Origin: Ceriagrion tenellum
Lineage: Eukaryota > Arthropoda > Insecta > Odonata > Coenagrionidae
Reading direction: 5' to 3'
Length of the DNA: 64,000 nt
NCBI GenBank assembly: GCA_963169105.1
Contig: OY720640.1
Coordinates: 114,376,085 to 114,440,084, forward strand
Part shown: positions 25,701 to 31,866 of the stretch, piece by piece
How positions within the stretch are numbered: position 1 is the stretch's first letter
Layout of the letters: every line of letters starts with the position of its first letter
The notes under the pieces: model-generated
Seen by the model: only the letters and a program-made list of their open reading frames with translations
Told to the model about the DNA's origin: nothing
The model's database searches: none
Translations under genes and position numbers: made by a program

Positions 25701-28700
25701 CACTGTGGCTAAAGGACTAGGTTGGGAGCAATGAGAGACTTGAGGCTTCACACAAGGCATAGATAACTTGCAAAATTAAAACAGGAGAGTTTCAGTTGAC
25801 GTGGAGGATATGATTTTGACCCTGATGTATATCGAAAGAACTCGGAAACAGAGCAAACAATAATGTACACTCTGCCAAACTGATAGGTATGAAAATTACT
25901 TCTTTCAACCAGCTATTAGTGATTTTTACAAAAATAGTGTGACAGTAACATTAAACAAATCGATATCACTCACCTGTCCTTTCCCCCTTCCCTTTTCATG
26001 GCTGGCGTCCTAACGTGCCCTACCACTTGCCTCTGTGGCAGCTGGCAGGGTAGGTTGTAGATGTAGAAATGGCTAGATTGGTGGATATCATATTTGATAA
26101 TGCCACACCCAGCAGGACTCACTCCTTCCCCTTCCTCCTTTAACCTCATATTCTCTGTCATATCTTTTCAGCAGTGGCTTATAGCATACAGATGTCCACA
26201 GTGTTACCAAATTTATTACTGATGATAAGTTATTCACTCTGCCCTCTGCTTGTTATATTTATCAATTAAGTGTAAATTATTTATTTCTATGCTTGGCTCA
26301 GGTGGTGAGAAAGGTTGCCTACAAAATTGTTATGAAAGAAGCTGAAAATGTTGACGTTGAGCCTGATAATCTGGAGGATTTTGTTGGGAAACCTGTTTTC
26401 AGCCATGATCGTTTGTATGAAAGTACACCTCCTGGAGTTGTGATGGGATTAGCTTGGTCGGCAATGGGTAATGCTTTTTTTTTAATTTTTGTGTTATACG
26501 TGAATACATTTGAAGTTGTAATTCATACGTGATGGTGTGGCTGCTTCTACTAAACTGTGTGGAGACGCACATTTTTTGTTGTGTTATTGAAGAGTAAATT
26601 GCAATTGCCTCATTAACCTTCTTGGTCATGCATGTTTACTTGTTGAGAAAAGAAGTGGTTATCTGTGGATGATTGTAATTTTTATTATTACTTGGAAATG
26701 ATTTTTGCCATTGATTTATTTTTTCTCTTTTGTTGTGCTATTGTTTATTGTCGTAAGTGCTCACTTTAAATCATAAGGGACAATGATATGCTTTTCTTTA
26801 ACAACTTAAATGCACTAATATTTTATGCCTTTGTTCATTTCATTTTTAGGAGGAACTACTCTCTATGTGGAGTCTGTCCTTCGTAAACCACTGCCTGGAA
26901 ATCCACCAGCTGATGATTCAGGTGGGATCACTGGTACATTGGAACTGACCGGCTCATTGGGAGATGTCATGAAGGAGTCCGTAAGGATATCACTCACAGT
27001 GGCACGAAATGTGGTCATGCAGAAGGACCCAACCAACAATGTTCTAACCCAGGGTCATGTTCACATACATGTTCCCGAGGTATAAAGTTTTCCTAATTCA
27101 TGTTTTTTGAAATGCAGTAGAACACTGATTATCTGAGATTTGATTAACTGACTGTTGAATTATTATTAACTGATGATCAGTCCCGCTACAACCCTTCACC
27201 CTACCCTTCCTATCCTTCCCCATCGCCATGACTACCACTTTCATTTGCAATTGCAGCCAGAATTCAAGTCTACCAAGTTGCTAATATTAATTACCCGTGC
27301 ACAATGTTTTCCTCCTGCGGGCTTTTCAATTATGCAGATAGTTTAAGCATTATGTAGCATTTAAATGAGTCCCCTGAATCACTGCTCTGAGTTTGTATGA
27401 CCTCACGGAGGTTTCAGCATTCAACATCATCACGGATGACGTTGAATGTTGTAACCTGGGTTGTTTCCTATAAAAACAGATGGAATAACAAAGTTATAAG
27501 TAATCATCATTATGTTAACAAATCCCATTAAGTTACGCCTGAAACCACCAATTGCCTCAGGTGCCCTTCAATTTTCTCCTTTTTGGCAGATGTGCCCCTT
27601 TCACTTGTGTAACTTATGGTGGTTTCACCTTGCTCATTCTGTGCTTCTTTAATGCGGGAAAATTTTTCACTTCTACCACCAACCATGATTTTATTCTTGC
27701 AGGGGGCTACACCCAAAGATGGACCAAGTGCTGGCTGCACCCTTACAACAGCCTTGATCTCATTAGCCAAAGGCGTTCCAGTTCGTCAGAGTTTGGCAAT
27801 GACCGGAGAGATTTCACTTTTAGGAAAGGTGTTGCCTGTTGGTGAAATTAAGGAGAAAACTATTGCTGTGAGTTTACAAGTATAGTGAATTTGTCTGGCA
27901 TACATCTGTGTGTAACTTTAAAACTTATGTGATAACTTACCTGGAATCCTTAGAAAAACCAGTTTAAAGCCTATATTTGCATCAAAATCTGTGGAATATG
28001 CTGTCTACCATCTGTGAAGTTAGGCCAGGGATGCCACCTCTCTGACCTAACTAAGGAAGAAAGAAATGGCTTCCTATTGTGGGGGAATTGGGGTTAAGGC
28101 TTTGGTGGCATGTTACTCAATTTTACTCAACGGCAGTGACGCAGTATAATTGCCAGTAATGCCAATGTCATGTTGGGAAGGGGATTAAAAAGGCCCTTTT
28201 CATTGGCTTTATTACTGGCATGTCAACCTTATTGGTGGTGGGGTGAAGTCCTCCTATACCATTCCTGAGGTCTTGGATTTGAGATCCTTATGGGTGCATT
28301 TTTCACCGGCCATGACATGGATGTTTGCGCATTGTTATGTCCAAACTTATTGCTAGAAAGGACTATCTAGCCCTAAACATACATGAGAAATGAAGACAAA
28401 ATTTATTTTCTTTTCTAATATATGTACAGTCATTTAGTAGTCATGCTGTAGTAATTTATGATACTTGAGAGGATATCAAATCTGTATGTTTTGCAAATGT
28501 TGGGGCCCCTCCTGGCAGCCTAGCCATGAACTCGTGTGTGAAATATCCGATGGCCTTTTTCAAATCCTTCAATCATTCCATTCAAAGTCTTGATCCTTTA
28601 ACTCCCAAGCCATTTTCAATTTTCTATCTTAGAGCATTTGTGACTAAATCAAAGAATTTCAGATATTTATTTGGAACAAGTATTTGTGAGTTAACTGTTT

Positions 28701-29151
28701 TACAAGTACCCTTATTATAACTTACTATAAATAAAAGTTCCTTTTGAATAAAATCTTGTCAATTGTTTCAACAGACATTTTGAAAGTATGTAATCATATT
28801 AAAATATTTATCAGTGAGGATATAGATTATTTTATTAATTAAAATATTCTTTAGTTGAGCATTATAATGAATTAAGTAATCACATTTTCAGTGTATGAAT
28901 GGCTAATATGTCTAGAAGTTCTCGATTCTACGTGCATAAGACTTAATTTCATTATAATTGCCCTTACTTTTTGGGAATTAATTATTCTTTTATAATTTCA
29001 GGCTAAACGGGCTGGTGTGAAATGCATCATACTTCCAGAAGACAATAAAAAAGACTTTGACAATTTACAGTCATATATAACTGAAGGTCTGGAGGTGCAT
29101 TTTGTTTCTAACTATGATGAGGTCTATAAAATTGCTTTTCCCGATGGGTGA
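4386..29151 (+). CDS. LONP1: Mitochondrial Lon protease, 17 exons (join)
   Basis: ATP-dependent serine protease of the mitochondrial matrix that degrades damaged or unfolded proteins and acts in mtDNA maintenance. Exons: 4386-4799, 4916-5004, 5093-5259, 5332-5555, 6707-6898, 10817-11032, 15190-15278, 15938-16077, 16241-16362, 16932-17092, 18563-18668, 21826-21993, 24537-24626, 26302-26467, 26850-27079, 27703-27867, 29002-29151. The join stays in frame and gives 962 residues; human LONP1 has 959. The order is basic presequence, LON substrate-binding domain (from about residue 118), coiled coil, AAA+ module (Walker A GPPGVGKT 531-538, Walker B IDEVDK 597-602) and S16 protease domain with Ser867 in DGPSAG and Lys910 in IKEK. 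The ATG has A at -3 and G at +4, and an in-frame TGA lies at 4368-4370. Oddities are a GC-AG intron 13, Glu906 in place of a conserved Gly, and a short C-terminus ending FPDG. Confidence 0.97.
4916..5004 (+). CDS. LONP1: Lon exon 2
   Basis: Continues the LON domain (KLNQPYAGVFLKKDD). The acceptor is TGTTACAG and the donor GTAAGC, phase 2. The flanking introns are only 116 and 88 bp, which shows the ancestral intron size in this gene. Confidence 0.93.
5093..5259 (+). CDS. LONP1: Lon exon 3
   Basis: Carries the signature QIHEMQDLGDKLRI of the LON domain. It ends in phase 1 at GAGG|GTGAGG. The next intron is 72 bp. Confidence 0.93.
5332..5555 (+). CDS. LONP1: Lon exon 4
   Basis: Encodes a basic, low-complexity insert (RRKRRRKKP) followed by VLMVEVENVSHEKF. 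This matches the variable Lys/Arg-rich loop and the conserved strand of metazoan Lon. The donor AAG|GTTTGA is weak. Confidence 0.93.
5556..6706 (+). other. Lon intron 4
   Basis: 1151 bp, AT-rich, phase 0, with acceptor TTTTCTAG. No element or RNA gene recognised. Confidence 0.6.
6707..6898 (+). CDS. LONP1: Lon exon 5
   Basis: 64 codons, phase 0 on both sides. It encodes the helical segment with TIRDIISLNPLYRESL and YLSDLGAALTGAEP that links the N-domain to the coiled coil. Confidence 0.95.
6989..7319. mobile_element. Tigger/pogo-like MITE in Lon intron 5
   Basis: The ends read TA-CAGTAAGTCCTCGATTTACG and, on the right, the complement of TA-CAGTAAATCCTCGGTTTA. That is an imperfect terminal inverted repeat of about 20 bp with a TA duplication at 6987-6988 and 7320-7321. 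CAGT ends with a TA target are typical of the Tc1/mariner-pogo group. At 331 bp it is too short to encode a transposase. Confidence 0.75.
7322..8049. other. Lon intron 5, unassigned part
   Basis: Non-coding intron sequence. The stretch at about 7560-7830 is slightly richer in GC and may be an old repeat, but I cannot assign it. Confidence 0.4.
8050..8217. repeat. Fold-back hairpin, arms about 83 bp
   Basis: The two arms are nearly perfect reverse complements that meet near 8132, at CAAGGACCTTG. The arm holds TTCGACAAAGTTTTG next to CCATTATCAAGG, a pattern resembling the Penelope-type termini elsewhere in the window. The outer ends are CATGAAAAGAGAACTCG and its complement. Confidence 0.7.
8170..8535 (+). 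repeat. Two-unit tandem repeat, period 185 bp
   Basis: Unit 1 is 8170-8354 and unit 2 is 8355-8535. Both run from GAGAGAATA through GTGGAAAGTACAAAGCGAG, TTTTCCACAA and TAACTTGAGTAAAGAAACAC to GGAT.TTGCCC. The first unit begins inside the right arm of the fold-back, so the duplication arose after or with the hairpin insertion. Confidence 0.7.
8536..9399. other. Lon intron 5, unassigned part
   Basis: AT-rich intron sequence with only chance ORFs. Nothing recognised. Confidence 0.4.
9400..9835. repeat. GC-richer block with a 2-unit tandem repeat, inside Lon intron 5
   Basis: Base composition changes sharply to about 50% GC. The stretch at about 9630-9735 holds two copies of a unit of about 62 bp containing AATGGGAGACGAGATAGTGC. 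Open frames run across it on both strands (149 codons on +), but they look like a composition effect. It may be the remnant of a retroelement LTR; no ends could be defined. Confidence 0.4.
9925..10165. mobile_element. Penelope-type terminal inverted repeat fragment
   Basis: Inverted arms carry TTCACGACCCGGGTTT and AAACCTGGGTCGTGAATAA around a centre with GTCATCTTCTGG, the complement of a degraded CTGAAGATGAC hammerhead-like core. A partial third repeat (TTCACAACCTGGGTTTT) precedes them. It matches the element at 29781-29932. Confidence 0.55.
10166..10816. other. Lon intron 5, 3' part
   Basis: No element recognised. It ends in the acceptor TTTTTCTGAAG at 10816. Confidence 0.5.
10817..11032 (+). 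CDS. LONP1: Lon exon 6: coiled coil
   Basis: 72 codons, phase 0. It encodes the long charged helix with LLKKELELSKLQQ and YILQEQLKIIKRELG that precedes the AAA+ module and helps hexamer assembly and substrate gating in Lon proteases. Confidence 0.95.
11033..11517. other. Lon intron 6, 5' part
   Basis: Nothing recognised. Confidence 0.4.
11518..12062 (-). pseudogene. 5'-truncated non-LTR retrotransposon, ORF C-terminus and 3' tail
   Basis: Open on the - strand from about 12084 to 11632. It encodes the region after the reverse transcriptase core: LFYGSEIWV, LRSVCGKSRMDR, SVLRWFGHVERMD and RGRGRPRKSW, typical of RTE-like or related insect LINEs. The 3' flank is a short UTR with CTACCCCGGAAGGGAA and a tail of TATG repeats. 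The palm domain and endonuclease are missing, so this is a dead 5'-truncated copy. The element at 62740-64000 belongs to the same family. Confidence 0.8.
12063..13066. other. Lon intron 6, middle part
   Basis: AT-rich. At about 12755-12845 the - strand has a possible tRNA-derived SINE remnant with a B-box-like GGTCCAAGTTCAAATACC, too short to define ends. Confidence 0.35.
13067..14565. mobile_element. 1.5 kb Tigger/pogo-like element, decayed
   Basis: The left end begins CAGTGAAACCCC and the right end is the complement of CAGTGAAACCTC followed by TA. The subterminal sequence (TTACACTTTTGAGGAGACC left, AAAAGTGAGG right) is related to the element at 19076. Only short ORFs lie within, so any transposase gene is lost. 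Confidence 0.6.
14566..15189. other. Lon intron 6, 3' part
   Basis: No element recognised apart from scattered AT-rich sequence. It ends in the acceptor CCCTGTTTCAG at 15189. Confidence 0.5.
15190..15278 (+). CDS. LONP1: Lon exon 7
   Basis: Encodes VVPKAVMEVIDEELNKL, the start of the conserved helical region before the AAA+ domain. Ends in phase 2 at AA|GTAAGT. Confidence 0.95.
15279..15937 (+). other. Lon intron 7
   Basis: 659 bp, phase 2; no element recognised. Confidence 0.6.
15938..16077 (+). CDS. LONP1: Lon exon 8
   Basis: Encodes VTRNYLDWLTSLPWGV and ILDEDHYGMEDVKKRV, highly conserved in all Lons. The upstream acceptor is TTTACAG; the exon ends in phase 1. Confidence 0.96.
16241..16362 (+). 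CDS. LONP1: Lon exon 9: Walker A
   Basis: Holds the ATP-binding P-loop GPPGVGKT at 16300-16323 (residues 531-538). Ends in phase 0 at GAA|GTAAGT. Confidence 0.97.
16363..16931 (+). other. Lon intron 9
   Basis: 569 bp, phase 0; no element recognised. Confidence 0.6.
16932..17092 (+). CDS. LONP1: Lon exon 10: Walker B
   Basis: Encodes the AAA+ core from YFRFSVGGMTD through the pore-loop region RTYVGAMPGK to the Walker B motif LVLIDEVDKIG (Asp598, Glu599). Ends in phase 2 at AG|GTAAGT. Confidence 0.97.
17093..17761. other. Lon intron 10, 5' part
   Basis: A 93-codon open frame on the - strand at 17464-17745 has no splice support and is rejected. No element seen. Confidence 0.5.
17762..18040 (+). 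repeat. Possible tRNA-derived SINE remnant
   Basis: The segment starts with a tRNA-like head: an A-box-like TAGCTTAACTGGC and a B-box-like GGCTTGGATCC about 45 bp later. A non-tRNA body follows with no coding potential. The ends and target duplication were not found, so this remains tentative. Confidence 0.4.
18161..18348. mobile_element. piggyBac-like MITE with CRE-like palindromes
   Basis: 188 bp bounded by TTAA on both sides. The ends are TTAACCCTTTGAGTG and, at the right, CACTCAAAGGGTTAA. Inside are three copies of a TGACGTGATATCACGTCA-like palindrome, at about 18180, 18223 and 18311. TTAA targets with CCCTTTG ends fit piggyBac-related MITEs. It lies in Lon intron 10. Confidence 0.8.
18563..18668 (+). 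CDS. LONP1: Lon exon 11
   Basis: Encodes RGIQGDPASALLELLDPEQN and FLDHYLDVPVDLSK of the AAA+ module. Ends in phase 0 at AAA|GTAAGT. Confidence 0.97.
18669..19075. other. Lon intron 11, 5' part
   Basis: Nothing recognised. Confidence 0.5.
19500..19635. mobile_element. Penelope-type inverted terminal fragment
   Basis: Arms carrying ACCTAGGTTTCATT and AACAAAACCTAGGTTGTC flank three copies of a TGACATCATCATGATG unit. Read on the - strand, ATGATGATGTCACTC followed by GAAACC resembles the hammerhead-like termini seen elsewhere in the window. Confidence 0.45.
20460..20645 (-). repeat. tRNA-derived SINE
   Basis: Read on the - strand, the head is GGTCAGCCCCGGTGGCAGCG with an A-box-like TGGCAGCGGGG, and CAGTTTGAGTCTCGCC is the B box about 45 bp on. 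The tail is A-rich (AAATAAAATACAAG). It lies inside the Tigger-like element in Lon intron 11 and is therefore younger than it. Confidence 0.6.
21218..21825. other. Lon intron 11, 3' part
   Basis: Nothing recognised. It ends in the acceptor TGAATTTACAG at 21825. Confidence 0.5.
21826..21993 (+). CDS. LONP1: Lon exon 12: sensor region
   Basis: Encodes ILFITTANVVYNIPEPLRDRM, with the sensor-1 Asn and the Arg-rich PLRDRME stretch of the AAA+ module. GYVAEEKLAIANQYLVPQA follows, the start of the small AAA+ subdomain. Phase 0 on both sides. Confidence 0.97.
21994..24536 (+). other. Lon intron 12
   Basis: 2543 bp. At 22555 a single TACAGTAAACCCTC resembles one Tigger-like end, but no partner was found. 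The rest is unassigned. Confidence 0.5.
24537..24626 (+). CDS. LONP1: Lon exon 13, followed by a GC donor
   Basis: 30 codons encoding IKISDETLNTLVKSYCRESG and VRNLQKY. The junction is AACAAG|GCAAGT. Using GC at 24627 keeps the reading frame into VVRKVAYK of exon 14. A GT four bases downstream would shift the frame. Confidence 0.95.
24627..25529 (+). other. Lon intron 13, 5' part
   Basis: Nothing recognised beyond the GC donor GCAAGT. Confidence 0.5.
25530..26080 (+). pseudogene. LINE 3' end fragment (CR1/Jockey-like)
   Basis: A short open stretch reads LVRPHLEYA, the conserved post-RT motif of CR1/Jockey/L2-type LINEs. It is followed by degraded sequence matching the copy at 49935-50500, including the 3' UTR pieces and a GTAGATGTAG end. 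Many stops; a dead fragment inside Lon intron 13. Confidence 0.7.
26302..26467 (+). CDS. LONP1: Lon exon 14
   Basis: Encodes VVRKVAYKIV and, at the end, the start of the S16 domain: PPGVVMGLAWSAM. Ends in phase 1 at ATGG|GTAATG. Confidence 0.97.
26468..26849 (+). other. Lon intron 14
   Basis: 382 bp, phase 1; nothing recognised. Confidence 0.6.
26850..27079 (+). CDS. LONP1: Lon exon 15
   Basis: Encodes GGTTLYVESVLRKP, GDVMKESVRISLTVARN and HVHIHVPE of the S16 protease domain. Ends in phase 0 at GAG|GTATAA. Confidence 0.97.
27080..27702 (+). other. Lon intron 15
   Basis: 623 bp. An imperfect inverted pair (GTTTCAGCATTCAACATC and GACGTTGAATGTTGTAAC) near 27410-27455 may be a small Penelope-type remnant. 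Otherwise nothing. Confidence 0.45.
27703..27867 (+). CDS. LONP1: Lon exon 16: catalytic Ser-Lys dyad
   Basis: Holds both catalytic residues of the S16 protease: Ser867 in DGPSAGCT and, 43 residues on, Lys910 in IKEK. The same spacing separates Ser855 and Lys898 in human LONP1. The motif before the lysine reads VGEIKEK, with Glu906 where most Lons have Gly. Confidence 0.97.
27868..29001 (+). other. Lon intron 16
   Basis: 1134 bp. At 28190-28340 there is a tRNA-like head (GGTCTTGGATTTGAGATCC as a possible B box) and a body with CCGGCCATGACATGG, as in arthropod tRNA-derived SINEs. The remainder is unassigned. Confidence 0.45.
29002..29151 (+). CDS. LONP1: Lon exon 17: C-terminus
   Basis: Encodes AKRAGVKCIILPEDNKKD and TEGLEVHFVSNYDEVYKIA, ending FPDG and TGA. 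Human LONP1 runs about nine residues further, so the C-terminal tail is short here. Confidence 0.97.
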   Translation, partial: AKRAGVKCIILPEDNKKDFDNLQSYITEGLEVHFVSNYDEVYKIAFPDG

Positions 29152-29780
29152 AGACCACAAGGCAGGTTGTTATGAGATTAAATATCTAGTTTATTATTCG
29201 ATGAGTAAAAAGCTATTGATTTGTAATTTTGTCACTATTTTTGTTCCTTTTCATTATATTTTATATTAAAATGTGAAGTTACGCTTGCTGTAAATTTATT
29301 TCTTCATAACTTCCTGGAAATGGGTTATATCCAAACATCCATCTTAATTTTATGTTGAATGCTGATGACTGACTAACCCATTGTAGTTGATAGGTGCAAA
29401 AACTGAGTCTCTCGCCTTTATCTTTTTATTGATTCTGACTTTGTCTTAGCAAGACTAACCATTCTCATGAGTATTTTAGTATTCATTCAACTTCAACATT
29501 CAACAAAGGACTAAGAATGAATGTATCTATTTGTTATTATATGTGGGACATTTGATGTGCTCAATTATTTTTAAATGCTAACCTTTTGAGTTCAATAATA
29601 TGTAGTATATAAGGTTTTGACCTTATGCTAAATTATGTTGGAAGACATTGTTCTAATTTCCTAAACTGAAACTAATTTTATATTTTGTTAAAATTAGCAT
29701 TAGCTGCTTTAACGTCAATCTTTGGAAGGACTTTTGAGTTGTACCAATGTTTTATCAAAATTATGATTTTTTAGTGAATT
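29152..29780 (+). other. Lon 3' UTR and downstream flank
   Basis: ATTAAA at 29265-29270, 114 bp after the stop, is the first plausible poly(A) signal. An AATAAA at 29782-29787 sits in the edge of the next repeat. The actual cleavage site cannot be read from sequence. Confidence 0.4.
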
Positions 29781-29932
29781 AAATAAAACTGTGAATACTC
29801 CACTATATATTTAATTCACGACCCGGGTTCTGACGCTTCGTGTCATCTTCAGGGCACCTGAAGATGACATGGTGTCAAAACTCAGGTCGTGTTATTAAAC
29901 CTACAGTGGAGTATGTATACAAAGTTTTATTT
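29781..29932. mobile_element. Penelope-type inverted terminal repeat
   Basis: Two arms of about 74 bp, nearly reverse complements, meet at GGGCAC near 29856. Each arm, read outward, runs CCTGAAGATGACA - short loop - GTC(A) - (G)AAAC - CAGGTCGTG - GTGGAGTAT - GTTTTATTT. CTGAAGA plus a short stem plus AAAC is the layout of the hammerhead core reported in Penelope-like element termini;the G of GAAAC is lost in one arm. Confidence 0.65.
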
Positions 29933-30880
29933 AATGTACTATGAATTACTTCCACAAAGTCAAGCCTGGAACCATTTCCTTAATGATTTTTTTAGTTTTT
30001 TCTATGCATGCTTATGACTAACGTTCAATCAATTTTTTTCGCTCATTTTTAGTAAACGTGTCACCATGAAATTAATGGCACATGGAATGCTGACCTTGAG
30101 TATGTGTGCTATACTTTCATTCTACCAATAACTTAAATATATTAGGAAATAGGAAGCTTTCTAATCTGTGAAGACGTTTTTCCTCTCTGCCTTAAAACCA
30201 TTTTGCGTTCTCCCCCCTACGTGGAGCAGCAATTGACCAGCAACATCTCTGCATGAAACGCCTCTAGTCTGGATACTTTCTTCCTGCCTTCAACGTAAAA
30301 TCTCCCTAATCGACATGGTGTTTCAAACATTTTCTGCAAATTCACTTTCAATCACTCCGCTGCAATTTTAAGCCATTTTTATTCCTTCTTCCACACTTAA
30401 GACCATTGATTCCTCCTACTATGGAGTTTTCACACTCACCTTTATTTGGGAAGAGAACCTTTCCAAAGCAAAAAACAGTATTTATGTGATAAAATTTGAG
30501 CTCTGAGAAGAACTTTTTGCCTTGAACACTCAACAACATCAAACAACCATTCCTCAAGCAATAAAAGTATCTCTGCCTGTAAGTGCAAGCTCCAAAAATC
30601 ATGGTTTGCACCTACCTGAGAGCCTAGAAGAGAAATGATGCAACCCATCTCCACTCTGACACCTTCATCGTTGGCCCAGAAACATTTATTGGAGATGGTA
30701 TGCCACATTATTTGAGACAATGCTAATGCCTCCAACCATGAATGTAATCTCCCTCCATCCTTCTAAATCCAACATTAAACCAACTACATTGTTGCTACTT
30801 ATTCACTTTCTTTCAAGCAGTTGACATCAAGTAAATAAAGATAAATTATTGCCTTTCAAGTAGCTTGTAGTGGGTATTTA
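29933..30880. other. Intergenic, unassigned
   Basis: Overlapping ORFs of 87-97 codons on the - strand at 30348-30735 have no splice support and a composition like the background. No gene called. Confidence 0.4.
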
Positions 30881-31400
30881 GAAGGGAAAATACTGTAACT
30901 GCATCATGTCTAAATGGATTTCTTTTAATAAAATATACCTAGAGCAAACTGGTGATTGGCTGGGTAAAGATTTTAGCTGCATACATGTCGAAATAGTTAT
31001 CTTTTTCAGAAATAAATCCCTCAAAAGAAATTGTTGGTTGGCAAAGTCAAAAGTTGTTGCCACAAGCTTGTAGAAACAGTTAATTTTTGGTAAAGAAATC
31101 CTCTGCAAAGATTGGTGAATTGTAGGATTACAAGTTGATGCCCATACATGTGGTAACAGATTCTATTCTAAAAAAAGAAACTTCAAATATAAGTGTCAAA
31201 ACTTTTTACCCTGCCAATCACCAACTATCTCAAAGTTTTTTTCCGAAAGAATTGTGTATCACACGTCCACGGCAACAACTTTTTACCCTGCTTATCACCA
31301 ATTTCCTTGATTTTTTCAAATAAAAATTAATCAAACAAAAACTGTTTCTCTGTGTCAATGGCTACAACTTTTTACCTTCCAATCACCAATAACTAAAATT
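30880..31400. repeat. Degenerate tandem and inverted repeat, unit about 80-90 bp
   Basis: On the + strand CAACTTTTTACCCTGCCAATC-like blocks recur at about 31199, 31274 and 31362. Their complements occur at about 30949, 31032 and 31100 (GGTGATTGGCTGGGTAAAG, GTTGGCAAAGTCAAAAGTTG). Flanking phrases such as GTAACAGATT and TGTCAATGG also recur. No coding frame is kept across units. Confidence 0.5.
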
Positions 31401-31866
31401 TACTTTAAAAGTCATATCTCTTCCTCAAATCGCGAAACATACATCAATTTGAAAATTCATCAACACTCGCACATGCCCTCTACTTTTATGTGCAGTAATT
31501 CAAAACTACTACAAAAACAGTTGTACCACTTCCTCAAATAATGAAAAAAAACATGTATTTGAAACTCCTTTTACACTAAAATGCACTATTCCTTGCTGTA
31601 TAATTAAAAAAATAGCAGAAACATCTTTTCAACCTCCTAGAAATGGCATTTTCACCAATGAAAATGACCAATTTGGGCCTGTGTACCATCCCACCCCAGC
31701 ATCCCTGTTTTACTGTACAGGCCTGTAACTTGGTTGGCTGGGGAAAAAAAGGGCATATTTTAGACGTAAAATTAGCATGTATCAATCTAGCGGAGCTTTG
31801 CTAAAACTGGAAAAATGGCATCAAAATTGTACATGAAATCACGAAATCAGTCATTTCGGATTGCAA

